A stretch of DNA of 64,000 nt from Paenibacillus eucommiae (GTDB lineage Bacteria > Bacillota > Bacilli > Paenibacillales > NBRC-103111), in the NCBI RefSeq assembly GCF_017874215.1, contig NZ_JAGGLB010000014.1, positions 1 through 64,000 of the forward strand, read 5' to 3'. The notes beneath the pieces are model-generated. The model saw nothing but the letters and a program-made list of their open reading frames with translations, was not told the DNA's origin and ran no database searches. Each line of letters starts with the position of its first letter. Position 1 is the first letter of the stretch. A program made the translations under genes and the position numbers. Below are positions 25,001 to 33,066 of the stretch, piece after piece.

Positions 25001-27966
25001 TCAAAATACTCGACAATTCGCTTCACTGCGGCCGCTGCTGTCTCATCGTTCAAGCAAGGATTCCAGTCCCACGATCCAGCTTCAGGAACTTTGCCTCCGG
25101 AATAATATTCAGGATGGTCTTTAAAGACAGTAGGATCAAATAAATGTTCGAGATTATGATGGAACTGAATATTATCATGCATCCGATTATGGCGCATCCA
25201 TTCCACGTTGTCGGCCAGCCTATCCATAAAGAAAACATGACGCGAGATAGAGGTAGGCTCCTCCACAATCAATTCAAGCGGTACGGCAATTGCAGAGCTT
25301 TGTGGTACATGCTCTCCTTCCTCACCTGGCATAAGCCACCGAACGCCGAGATAACGCTCCAAAAACTCAAACACGCCAAATTCGACTGCCCGATCTGTTA
25401 ATCCGGCAATTCTGATTTCATCATTTTTGGTTTGAATAATAAAGCCGTGTGCATTTAAATCCTGCAGCTTTTGCTTAAGGGCGGACTCTTCAGCGGGAAT
25501 AGTTCCGCCGACATAAATCGGTATCATGCCCGAGTAGGCGTTGCCTGCTTGCTGCAGCTTTTCTTCCGTTACAATCGGCAATTCGACTCCTGAGGACTTT
25601 TGAATATACGAAACCAAGGTTTTGCTTGCAAAGGTAGATATTTCTTCAAACCCGGGATTGTCTATAGGCAGTGCAGCCCCATTTGTTTCTTTTAAACTAA
25701 TATCATCAAAGTAAACACTTCTTTTCCCAGAAGAGTCTGACTGCAGCACCACAGATGCATATTTGGCACCAGCAGGAGCTACACCTGCAGCCGTCAAGCT
25801 TTTCCACGAATTTCTCTGATCGCCGAGGGAGTAAGGATAAGTATCCAGCAATGACTCGCTCTCATCAAAAAAATAAATGTACAACACCGGGTTCAAGTCT
25901 CCGGATTCGAGATAATAATGGGCGTTTGCTGTATAGCTTTTGCCTGGTGTTACCGCTACTTTATTGCTCATCATGGAGAAATTAATAGCCCCGTCATCGT
26001 CGTTAATATGAAGGCTGTTTTCGCTGCTATTCTTTTGTGTGCCCGAAACATTAACCTTCGTTTTATCAATGGTACCCAGAGGTTTCCAGCCTGTAACGCC
26101 ATCAACGCCTTCAATAGCCTTGATAACCACAACAGCATTGCCTTGCATATTCCCAACTATCGGAATGCCAGCCGCGATCACTAACTCATTTGACTGTACG
26201 GCTGAAGCTTCTTTGTAGCTGATCGTGTAGATAACAGACTGCAGCACATTGCTTGAGGAAATCGCTGGAAGTGTTAAAACAGCCTCCTTGGCATCCGCAT
26301 CCCAATGAACTGAACGTATCGCTACTGAGACTGGGCTACCCCCATTAATAATTTGCTGCACGTTAAAATCACCTGAGGCCGGCTGTGTATCCGGAGCTGC
26401 ATCGAACGTAACGGTCGCTTCCCCATTTTCAGCATGGACCGAAACGATAGCTGCGTGTACTGGCGCTGGCGTGTTTGTTGGTGCTGGTGTCGATGTCGGC
26501 GATGTTGTTGGCGTAGAAGTTGGTGTAGGTGTAGGAGAAGTACTAGGGGTCTCATTACCGCCACCAGTATTGGTGCTCCATCCTCCTCCTGCTGAAGGAA
26601 CCGTGCCAGCCCCGCTCGTCTGCTGCGGTTGCTTCTCGAACGTTGTGCCCTTGGCTGATTCGCTGATTGCTGCATGCTCAACTACACCTGGCCCAGTGAT
26701 TTTTGCAATCGCATCCAGGATGAGACGTATAATTTTTGCTCCATCAGCAATGGTAACGACATTCTCTTGGGCCTGCTTTGCCAATGAAAGCTGCTGAATT
26801 ACACCCTTAAGCAAGTCAATGGCGATGCCTTTGGCTTTTACTTCGATTTGCTTGAATTGACCATTCAAAGTAATGTTTGATCCAGAGGAAAGCGCTTCCT
26901 CAATTTGGATTAAAGGAATGCCATTTTCTTTTTCTGTACTCAATTGCTCCAGAATGACAGGTGTTTTTATGAAAAGTTCAGCTATCGTTGTTTTTCCCTG
27001 AGTTACGATACGTACGATTCCCGTCTTGCGATCCACAGTAAGCGTGGTCAGAGCACTATCCTCTATATGGATACTGTTCTTGCCTCCTCCTTGAACCGTT
27101 GTCATCCCGGAAACTCTAACATTACGCAGGGTTACGTCCCCTTCTTGAATGCCCTCAGCCAATAGCAAATTTCCGTTAATTTTAATATTTTGCAAGATCA
27201 CGCCTGAAGCATGGATGGTTACGTCGCCATTCAAAACCTGCATACCGGAACCGGGGCCATATGTACCTGCCTCTGTATAATCCAGCATAGTATTGAAATT
27301 CAAAGCCCGGTCGAGGGTAATGATCAGCTCAGCCCTGGTAATGTTTGCTTCTGGCTGGAAACTGCCATCTTCATAACCTAGCATGATATTGGCCTCAGCA
27401 ACTACATTAACGGCTCCTTTACTCCAGGAAGGAATTTGAGCGGCATCCGTGAAAGGAACTGTACGATTCCCATCATCCTTGGCTTCAAGCCCTAGTAAAC
27501 GCGTGATCACAATAGCAGCTTCCTGTCTGCTGATCTGCCGTTGTGTACCTATAGTGCCATCCGGGTAGCCTTCTGTATATCCAGCTTTAACCGCTTTCAA
27601 TACATCTGTGTATACCCAATCGGTTGCGGATAGATCAGAGAATTGCGCATCCACCTGCTCATCGAACCCAAAAGAACGGTTGATCAAGGCGAAAGCCTCA
27701 CCTCTGTTTATGTCCTGGTCAGGCCGAAAGCTGCCATCCGGGTATCCTTGGATTCGTTCTGTTGAGATCCACTCTGCAAGTGTTTGCTCCGCCCAATGTC
27801 CAGCTATATCAGACGAGAGTCCTTGGAAAAGAGAAGGTGAACCCTCCACACTTGTGGATGTCTTCGCTGCCGCAGCATTTACAGATGAAAAGGTCGAAAT
27901 CATGAGAGAAAACATGATCGTCCATATCAAAAACTTTTTGCATATTAATTGGTGCTTCCTATTCAT
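22006..27966 (-). CDS. Giant S-layer-homology protein with GH67-N/DUF4838 core and carbohydrate-binding modules
   Basis: ATG at 27966, eight bases after CGGAGGG, is preferred over 27987; about 1,986 residues. In order: signal peptide (to about residue 35); three SLH domains (about 50-220: DIAGHWAEQTLAEWI, FSDLSATDWVYTDV, FTDAAQIPSWSKG) that bind secondary cell-wall polymer; a repetitive beta-rich region; a Thr/Pro/Ser linker; an SbsA-like beta domain; a CBM4/9-like module; an alpha-glucuronidase N-terminal-like domain; the DUF4838 catalytic-like core (HDNIQFHHNLEHLF, YSLGVTDSRTHCESDP); a CBM9-like domain; then another beta domain, another CBM and a second, shortened GH67-N-like domain that ends the protein. 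A cell-surface polysaccharide-active enzyme is likely; substrate unknown. Paralogue at 33067-37782. Confidence 0.85.
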   Translation of the reverse strand: MNRKHQLICKKFLIWTIMFSLMISTFSSVNAAAAKTSTSVEGSPSLFQGLSSDIAGHWAEQTLAEWISTERIQGYPDGSFRPDQDINRGEAFALINRSFGFDEQVDAQFSDLSATDWVYTDVLKAVKAGYTEGYPDGTIGTQRQISRQEAAIVITRLLGLEAKDDGNRTVPFTDAAQIPSWSKGAVNVVAEANIMLGYEDGSFQPEANITRAELIITLDRALNFNTMLDYTEAGTYGPGSGMQVLNGDVTIHASGVILQNIKINGNLLLAEGIQEGDVTLRNVRVSGMTTVQGGGKNSIHIEDSALTTLTVDRKTGIVRIVTQGKTTIAELFIKTPVILEQLSTEKENGIPLIQIEEALSSGSNITLNGQFKQIEVKAKGIAIDLLKGVIQQLSLAKQAQENVVTIADGAKIIRLILDAIAKITGPGVVEHAAISESAKGTTFEKQPQQTSGAGTVPSAGGGWSTNTGGGNETPSTSPTPTPTSTPTTSPTSTPAPTNTPAPVHAAIVSVHAENGEATVTFDAAPDTQPASGDFNVQQIINGGSPVSVAIRSVHWDADAKEAVLTLPAISSSNVLQSVIYTISYKEASAVQSNELVIAAGIPIVGNMQGNAVVVIKAIEGVDGVTGWKPLGTIDKTKVNVSGTQKNSSENSLHINDDDGAINFSMMSNKVAVTPGKSYTANAHYYLESGDLNPVLYIYFFDESESLLDTYPYSLGDQRNSWKSLTAAGVAPAGAKYASVVLQSDSSGKRSVYFDDISLKETNGAALPIDNPGFEEISTFASKTLVSYIQKSSGVELPIVTEEKLQQAGNAYSGMIPIYVGGTIPAEESALKQKLQDLNAHGFIIQTKNDEIRIAGLTDRAVEFGVFEFLERYLGVRWLMPGEEGEHVPQSSAIAVPLELIVEEPTSISRHVFFMDRLADNVEWMRHNRMHDNIQFHHNLEHLFDPTVFKDHPEYYSGGKVPEAGSWDWNPCLNDETAAAAVKRIVEYFEKYPDATSYSLGVTDSRTHCESDPNHPNYPGEDHVNSVGLLNISDLYYPWVNSIVEGVLHYYDGQENEGKLNDKYFGLLAYAQVYDPPRNEDGSIYKLHPNVVPYITDDRLTWLDPEINAEAQALMADWTQAAENIGFYEYLYGSPYNSPRMYLKKMAENYQYATQHNVIGHVAEWLPGFEEGPKLWLAAKLQWNSEQDAEALTREWYETAVGAAAAPYLEQYYDHWELFWTTRMFETDWYLKWKNSVPRYNYLNIYTHEYLTSITLEDLQKTRALMEQVLDLAENSGTENQYKRAKFLMEGFEFYEASALSFPRIEPVAAPADEAAALTMLAEFRQSLQMAELRKQYIAEKQMRYMQQWNGVQEVLLHALQSYVDLHEDENGPIRQAIDQVLTEYPGLVRRPAYAVKTDAGKEIILQSLNFNQGPWVHAKPIGDFLTTPDKLQPPVETKVRILWDDENVYVGYENFDPHPNLMVTNDDVNMTNNWWNGATPDSVETFLGGDINASYKAFFSNFNDVKLSWKASATSQQGDPGMPWEVRSQVYSDRWNTVQAIPFSSLGVNPNEVSSLMGFFLRNYHSPVVHFSWYGGNTWSRGDFNIIHLVEQPAEEELYASAVNGTISVKLPAEAPEPSLSDFSIKQVVNGGAPVTVTPTAKSWNENSRIVQLSVPTVEENSADQSVVYQISYKDDLSVETVAFVVKGGLVIVKDEQPQALLVVPQQKDAKIAGWWTPNTNGAGLGNVGVVSDKKLSGQYSLHILDDADDKNFGAASNRVAITGGASYTFNTSVYLEWGDAPAVMVYLYDEQFNQLNEYPFIAGGQEGAWTVLSKTFTAPANAAYMSVVMFADVSGKRSFYADDVVILDANEEPLALENAGFEQISTNASDLFAEYVWKSSQANLPTFSNERLNNEPAAFPDDVRIYIGVIPAGDEALADAVSDLQGDQYFIKVDEDKIVIMSLTEAGTVSGVKAFLQTYMGVKWAVPGESAEFVPSLNPLIIRKQ

Positions 27967-28267
27967 TTTGCAGCCCTCCGGTTTCATTATTGCGAAACAT
28001 CTAACTTCTTTTTGAATGGATACCTGCTAACTTGCTTCAATGGTTTCCTCCTTTCATTTTTCGCTACCAAGACTATCCGTGTATCAAGGCTTTGACTCTG
28101 TGCGGACATCAACTCATTTAATATGCTACAGCACGGTTTTCTCACTGTCAGGCCTATTATTACTCCCGAGTTCTCAAAATTTAACCTCTATTTCATTCAA
28201 GGGAGGTATTTAAAAAAAAGAATTTGACGAAAATAGGGATGGCTGGTAAACTAACATAATGTTATTA

Positions 28268-28282
28268 TCGTAATAATTACTA
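28268..28282 (+). promoter_or_regulatory. Zur box upstream of znuC
   Basis: TCGTAATAATTACTA matches the Zur core TCGTAATNATTACGA with one mismatch. It lies about 100 bases before znuC. The rest of 27988-28379 is the divergent promoter region for znuC and the giant SLH gene; nothing else was recognised. Confidence 0.78.
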
Positions 28283-28379
28283 ACAGATGTTAATAAGATA
28301 GGATTAGGCCTTGTGAGGACACTGCTCATGCTAGGCAAATCCCCTGTTGATATGTTTGATATAAGAAAGGAAGAGTGCG

Positions 28380-29096
28380 ATGCTCCTGGCATCTATGAAA
28401 CAAGTGGCTTTCGGCTACACAGATGTTCCTTGTCTGGAAGACGTTAATGTTGATATTTTCTCAGGCGAATTTGTTGCCGTAACAGGGCCGAATGGCGCCT
28501 CGAAAACTACGCTGCTTAAGCTTGCTCTTGGTTTATTGGAACCTTGGAGCGGCGAAATATTTCTATCTCCCAAAGGAGAGGAAGGACGAAAGCTCGTTGT
28601 TGGTTACGTTCCTCAGCAAATAGCTTCGTTTAACAGTGGATTTCCCAGCAAAATCGAAGAGTTTGTACGCTCTGGCAGATATACAAGAGGCTCCTGGCTG
28701 CGAAAGCTGCGGCCGGAGGATTATGCTTTAACGGAACAGGCTTTGCGTCAGGTCGGGATGTGGGATCTGCGTGATCGTAAGATTGGAGAGTTGTCTGGTG
28801 GACAAAAGCAGCGGGTTTGTATCGCCCGGGCTTTGGCACAGGAGCCGGATATTCTAGTATTGGATGAGCCTACGACGGGGATGGATCAAGAAAGCCGGTT
28901 TGGTTTCTACGAATTGATGCGTCATCAGGTGAAGGATCACGGAAGAACGGTCGTTATGGTTACACACGGGCTCTCGGAAGTAAGTGATTACCTCGATCGC
29001 ATTATTGAGCTGGAAAGAAAGGAGAACGGTGGATGGAAATGCTGCACTACGACTTCATGCAGCGGGCATTTTATGCCGGTGGGATCATTGCAATAA
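28380..29096 (+). CDS. znuC: Zinc ABC transporter, ATP-binding protein
   Basis: 238 residues. The Q-loop region is VPQQIASFN, the signature LSGGQKQR, Walker B ILVLDEPTTGMD and the H-loop VTHGLSE. Walker A is GPNGASKTT: the usual third Gly is Ser. Streptococcal AdcC, as I recall it, has GENGAAKTT and shares PQQIASFN.GFPS and a Trp-x-Cys tail, so this is probably a subfamily trait and not damage. ATG follows AAGGAAGAG. The last 64 bases overlap znuB. Energises zinc uptake with ZnuB and ZnuA; the Zur box at 28268 implies induction by zinc starvation. Confidence 0.92.
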   Translation: MLLASMKQVAFGYTDVPCLEDVNVDIFSGEFVAVTGPNGASKTTLLKLALGLLEPWSGEIFLSPKGEEGRKLVVGYVPQQIASFNSGFPSKIEEFVRSGRYTRGSWLRKLRPEDYALTEQALRQVGMWDLRDRKIGELSGGQKQRVCIARALAQEPDILVLDEPTTGMDQESRFGFYELMRHQVKDHGRTVVMVTHGLSEVSDYLDRIIELERKENGGWKCCTTTSCSGHFMPVGSLQ

Positions 29097-29920
29097 TTGC
29101 ATCGGTATTGGGCGTCTACCTAATGCTGCGAAGGCAGGCCTTGATGGCTGATATGCTGTCGCATGTGTCACTTTCCGGAGTGGCCGCAGGGTCGCTTCTC
29201 CATGTTAATCCAGCTCTTACAGGGTTTGCAGTAGCGGTTATTGGGGCAATTATTGTTGAATATGTCAGACGGGCCTATAAGACATACAGTGAAATATCGA
29301 TCGCGATTATTATGATAGGCGGTTTATCTACAGCTGTTGTCTTAATGAGCTTGAATAATGGAATTAATAAAGGGTTTACTGCGTATTTGTTCGGCTCTGT
29401 CGTTGCCGTTAACCAGACGGAGATTATTATGATGCTGGGTGTGGCTGTCGTTGCAGGGATTTTCTTTTATACATTTAGAAGACCTTTATATCAAATGACA
29501 TTTGACGAAGAGACGGCCAAAACGAACGGATTGCCAGTCAATCACATTTCCCTTCTATTTAGTATTTTTACAGGAATGATTGTTGCTGCTGCAATGCCTA
29601 TTGTTGGAGTTCTGCTGGTTTCTTCTTTAATTATACTCCCTGCCGCGTTAGCCATTCGAATAGCTCCCAGCTTTGTTGCTGCTTTATTTTTGGCAATGAT
29701 CATTGGTTTGGTCGGGGTGCTTTCCGGTTTAACAGCTTCGTATCAGCTTAGTACGCCACCTGGTGGAACAATTGCTATCGTACTTTTGCTCTTTCTCGTA
29801 ATAGGCATCGGTATTCAAAAGGTCGTATTGAAGCTAAGGAAAAGTAGAAGTAAAAAATTCGCAGCGACAGAAACTGCTTTTTATGGCGATTCTAAACGGT
29901 TCTCGAAAGACCCCAAATAA
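29033..29920 (+). CDS. znuB: Zinc ABC transporter, permease
   Basis: A 295-residue ABC-3 family membrane protein with about eight hydrophobic segments. MLRRQALMADMLSHVSLSGVAAG (the conserved coupling region) and PIVGVLLVSSLIILPAALAIRIAPSF are typical. ATG follows AAGGAGAACGGTGG inside the end of znuC, so translation is coupled. The C-terminus overlaps the upstream region of znuA. Forms the channel of the ZnuABC importer. Confidence 0.93.
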   Translation: MEMLHYDFMQRAFYAGGIIAIIASVLGVYLMLRRQALMADMLSHVSLSGVAAGSLLHVNPALTGFAVAVIGAIIVEYVRRAYKTYSEISIAIIMIGGLSTAVVLMSLNNGINKGFTAYLFGSVVAVNQTEIIMMLGVAVVAGIFFYTFRRPLYQMTFDEETAKTNGLPVNHISLLFSIFTGMIVAAAMPIVGVLLVSSLIILPAALAIRIAPSFVAALFLAMIIGLVGVLSGLTASYQLSTPPGGTIAIVLLLFLVIGIGIQKVVLKLRKSRSKKFAATETAFYGDSKRFSKDPK

Positions 29921-29936
29921 AAAGGAGGTACAGGTT

Positions 29937-30950
29937 GTGAAATCATGGTTAAAGCACTCATTTATCCTTGCGGTAACATCAAGTTTAATCCTTTCAGGCT
30001 GCGGTAATTCAGCAAAAACCGATAACAGTGGAGCCGAATCGGATCCGGGCAGCAAAAAAATAAAAATAGCGGCTACGTTTTATCCTATGGCGGAATTCAG
30101 CAGACAGGTAGCCGGAGAGCATGCAGAGGTTATTACATTGGTTCCAGCTGGTGTAGAGCCTCATGATTGGGAGCCATCCCCTAAAGATATGACGGTTATT
30201 AAGGAAGCTGACGTATTTGTCTATAATGGCGGCGTAGAAGGTTGGGTCGATAAAGCTTTAGAGAGTGCGGCTAATGATAAGCGCATTGTGGTGGAAACCA
30301 TTCACGACTTGGAGCTGATCGAAGGCGAGGAGCACAGTCATGAAGGTGAAGAGGCAGGCCATGAAGATGAGCACGCCCATGAAGGGGAAGAAGCGGGGCA
30401 CGCGGATGAAGACGTTCATGAGCACGGACTCGACCCTCACGTGTGGTTAAGTCCTGTATTGGCGCAAAAACAAGTAGCTGCTATTCAAGCGGCCTTGGAA
30501 AAAGCAGATCCTGCTCATAAAGAAGATTATAAGAAAAACGCAGATATCTATATTGCTAAGCTGAAGGAACTGGATGAACTATTCAAATCCGGGTTGAATG
30601 GAGCTAAACGCAAAGATTTTGTCACACAGCATGCCGCTTTCGCTTATTTAGCAAAGGAATATGGATTGACACAAGTTCCGATTTCGGGAATTTCTCCTGA
30701 GCAGGAGCCTTCTCCTAGCCAGATGGCAGAGGTTATCAAGTTTGCCAAGGAGCATGACGTCAAAACGATCTTTTTTGAAACCTTGGTTGATCCCAAAATA
30801 GCTCAAACGATTGCGAAGGAAGTAGGCGCCAAAACCGATGTGCTGAACCCAATCGAAGGATTGACAGAGGAAGATCAGAAGGAAAACCTGGATTACATCG
30901 GAGTAATGAAAAAGAACCTGGAAGCTTTGAAAAAAGCTTTGAACGAATAA
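29937..30950 (+). CDS. znuA: Zinc ABC transporter, substrate-binding lipoprotein
   Basis: GTG at 29937 follows AAGGAGG; 337 residues. It has a lipoprotein signal (SLILSGC, Cys 22) and a cluster A-I metal-binding domain: VEPHDWEPSPKD with a zinc His, a His/Glu/Asp-rich loop (about residues 125-165, repeats of HEGEEAGH) typical of ZnuA, then LDPHVWLSP, TQHAAFAYLAKEYGL and ETLVDPKIAQTIAKEVG with the remaining ligands. Captures zinc outside the membrane for ZnuB/ZnuC. A terminator follows at once. Confidence 0.94.
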   Translation: MKSWLKHSFILAVTSSLILSGCGNSAKTDNSGAESDPGSKKIKIAATFYPMAEFSRQVAGEHAEVITLVPAGVEPHDWEPSPKDMTVIKEADVFVYNGGVEGWVDKALESAANDKRIVVETIHDLELIEGEEHSHEGEEAGHEDEHAHEGEEAGHADEDVHEHGLDPHVWLSPVLAQKQVAAIQAALEKADPAHKEDYKKNADIYIAKLKELDELFKSGLNGAKRKDFVTQHAAFAYLAKEYGLTQVPISGISPEQEPSPSQMAEVIKFAKEHDVKTIFFETLVDPKIAQTIAKEVGAKTDVLNPIEGLTEEDQKENLDYIGVMKKNLEALKKALNE

Positions 30951-30966
30951 TGCTACTTATGTAATA

Positions 30967-31004
30967 AAAAATGCAGCTAAGGGAAACCCCTAGCTGCATT
31001 TTCT
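30967..31004. terminator. Bidirectional terminator between znuA and the yjcZ-like gene
   Basis: AAAATGCAGCTAAGGG pairs with CCCCTAGCTGCATTTT, with T-rich flanks in both directions. It lies between two convergent genes. Confidence 0.85.
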
Positions 31005-31013
31005 TAATTCATC

Positions 31014-31154
31014 TTACCAAGAAAAAGTTACGGAAATGATAACCAAGAGAATAAAGAGTACCAAGATTGCTGCAGTGTTTGTTCCACAACCACCTATACC
31101 ACCTACTGGACCTCCACAACCTACTCCGCCAACTCCTCCAACTCCATAACCCAT
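31014..31154 (-). CDS. YjcZ-family sporulation peptide, 46 aa
   Basis: A small ORF whose ATG at 31154 is behind AAAGGAG on the minus strand. The N-terminal half is Gly-rich with paired Cys (GVGCGGPVGGIGGCG); the C-terminal half is one hydrophobic helix (TAAILVLFILLVIISVTF) ending in SW. This is the layout of the YjcZ/small spore-coat membrane peptide family of Bacillales. Expression during sporulation is inferred from the family. Confidence 0.82.
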   Translation of the reverse strand: MGYGVGGVGGVGCGGPVGGIGGCGTNTAAILVLFILLVIISVTFSW

Positions 31155-31263
31155 TATTCATACACTCCTTTGATGTTTAAGTTTTGACTACACCCTAAGT
31201 ATATGTGTGAGGTTTACCTATTGATTGGACATAAGTCCAGAGTGGATGTTTTTGTTGTAAAAT

Positions 31264-32478
31264 TTATTGAGGAACCGCTGCGCTCTTTTTTTTATGCTGA
31301 GTGGCCTTATCAATAAAAATTGCAAGAGCAAGAATAATGAAGAGCAGCAGTGCGAAGCCAGCAAAGATTCGATACGTATTGGCCACGTCAAAGCGATCCA
31401 GGCTCCAGCCGGATATTAGCGGAATAACCGCGCCACCAACGCCTCCAGAACCTATCAAGAGGCTTGTAATGCGGTCCGTATTGCCTGGCATCAGATGATC
31501 CGCATAAACCAAGGCAATTGAGAAAATACCCGCCATAAAAAGTCCTATGGCAAACACGATAACAAGATTCATCATATAAGTAGTTGCAGCCAAGAGCAGA
31601 CATAAACTAAGCACAGTACCAACGCTAGCCCAAATTAAAAATTTGGCATAGCCTACACGGTTGGACAAGCTGCCTGCAACAATTCGCCCAAGAGCCATAG
31701 CTAACCAGAAGATGGTAACGCTGATCGCCGCTGCGGATTGAGTAACTGGGAATTGTTCAATAAGCATAGAAGGAAGAAAGTTAGCCATACTCATCTCTAA
31801 TCCGACATAAAAAATAAAGAATAGGACGAGCATAGGAAGTAAAATTCGTTTGATGCCTTTGTAGGAAGGGGCGCTTGAAGCTTGAACGGCTCCTTGTGAA
31901 TGTTTTCCCGCTCTGTGATCTAATGCATGATCGAGCTCAACACCAAAGGACATCCACCGCCAGCAAACAGCTGTAGAAGCGGATATCACGGCAATAGTCA
32001 GAAAAGAAAGCTGCCACATCTCAAAGGAAATAAAAAATCCGGATATTAACGGGATGCTTAGAGCACCTACGCCAAAAAAGATTTCAACACGCGACATGGC
32101 AACTGCTTTGTAGCTGCCCAAATGTCCAATAATCATGGCTCCAATTATAGCCTCCACCATCCCGAACCCTAGTCCGGCAATGGGTGACACGCTTAGCATG
32201 ACAGACCAAGGGGGCAAGAAGACATAAATCAGCTGGGCGATTGTGAGACAGCATAAAGCCATAAATAGTGCGCGACGCGCCCCCATGAATCTGAGAATGC
32301 GGGGAGTAAACAGTACGCCCAGTAGAAACCCTGCGAATTGCATGAAGATCAGCCGTCCGCCGTCCTCATACGTAAGCCCATATTTGTTCAACAGCTCGGA
32401 AAGCAGTGAGCCAATGACCACATGTGCTAAGCCGATTAATAAGTAAGAAATACAGCCGATCCATAGAAAGCGTTTCAT
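31264..32478 (-). CDS. Major facilitator superfamily transporter
   Basis: 404 residues with about twelve hydrophobic segments in two halves. The loop 2-3 motif appears as FTPRILRFMGARRALF and its second-half equivalent as LGRIVAGSLSNRVGYAKF. A long hydrophilic central loop (about residues 180-205) separates the halves. FAGFLLGVLF and GLGFGMVEAIIG resemble the FucP/GlcP-type sugar or drug exporter group, but the substrate cannot be assigned. ATG follows AAAGGGAGA. It stands alone between the yjcZ-like gene and a repeat remnant. Confidence 0.85.
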   Translation of the reverse strand: MKRFLWIGCISYLLIGLAHVVIGSLLSELLNKYGLTYEDGGRLIFMQFAGFLLGVLFTPRILRFMGARRALFMALCCLTIAQLIYVFLPPWSVMLSVSPIAGLGFGMVEAIIGAMIIGHLGSYKAVAMSRVEIFFGVGALSIPLISGFFISFEMWQLSFLTIAVISASTAVCWRWMSFGVELDHALDHRAGKHSQGAVQASSAPSYKGIKRILLPMLVLFFIFYVGLEMSMANFLPSMLIEQFPVTQSAAAISVTIFWLAMALGRIVAGSLSNRVGYAKFLIWASVGTVLSLCLLLAATTYMMNLVIVFAIGLFMAGIFSIALVYADHLMPGNTDRITSLLIGSGGVGGAVIPLISGWSLDRFDVANTYRIFAGFALLLFIILALAIFIDKATQHKKKSAAVPQ

Positions 32479-32622
32479 GATAGTCTCCCTTTAAGATGTT
32501 AAATGAATTTCCAGTGATATAAATTTCCGGTGATATAGTACCGGCAGTAGCTACTGATGCTATTATCTACACGGGAAGTGCCAGGTGATAGGATTGCGTG
32601 TCAGTCATAACCATAGAAAAAC

Positions 32623-32643
32623 CTCCTACAATTTCCGTAGGAG
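32623..32643 (-). terminator. Terminator-like hairpin
   Basis: CTCCTAC (32623-32629) and GTAGGAG (32637-32643) pair; on the minus strand the stem is followed by GTTTTTC. No gene on that strand ends just before it, so it may be a relic or regulate the MFS leader. Confidence 0.4.
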
Positions 32644-32857
32644 ATTTATATAATTTGTTTACTTATGTCCGACGCCAGCTTTGAAAGGAACATCTTTGAT
32701 GTTACCTTATCGCACAATGAAATACAAGATAAAGCTGTGTAAAGTTGTGTTTTATGAATACTTTTAGTTGACGTAGTGGTATTTTAAATTGATAAAGCGG
32801 TAATGTGGTGAAGTATTAGAGGATTATAGAGTTAAAATGTTTGAATAATAATATTTT

Positions 32858-32889
32858 CATTGTAATCACTATCCCTTTCGATCAGGAAC
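32858..32889. repeat. Dispersed intergenic repeat, copy D (head only)
   Basis: TTGTAATCACTATCCCTTT then ATCAGGA matches the start of copy B at 12858 almost base for base. The rest of the unit is missing. The 19-base word GACTTTGTAAAAAGCTTGC follows at 32913-32931 and occurs again at 39702-39720. Otherwise 32479-33066 holds only terminators. Confidence 0.6.
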
Positions 32890-32950
32890 GCTAGTTTTCG
32901 TATTATGAAAAGGACTTTGTAAAAAGCTTGCAGCATTACCTACCCAAAAA

Positions 32951-32995
32951 AGCCCCCAACCCCACTTGAGTAGTGGTTTTGGAGGCCTTTTTTTA
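32951..32995 (-). terminator. Terminator of the second giant SLH protein gene
   Basis: AGCCCCCAACCCCACT pairs with AGTGGTTTTGGAGGCC (with G-T pairs), and T runs flank both sides, so it can act in either direction. It lies about 70 bases past the stop at 33067. Confidence 0.82.
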
Positions 32996-33066
32996 CGTTA
33001 TCTGGACACATTCACTCGTTGACACTCTTTTGGAATAACCCCTGGTAAGCTGGTCTAGTCTTTGAC

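Noticed and set aside
22698..27165. Many antisense frames of 60-146 codons opposite the giant SLH gene
   Set aside because: They lie opposite a strongly supported coding frame, have no ribosome-binding sites and encode no recognisable domain.
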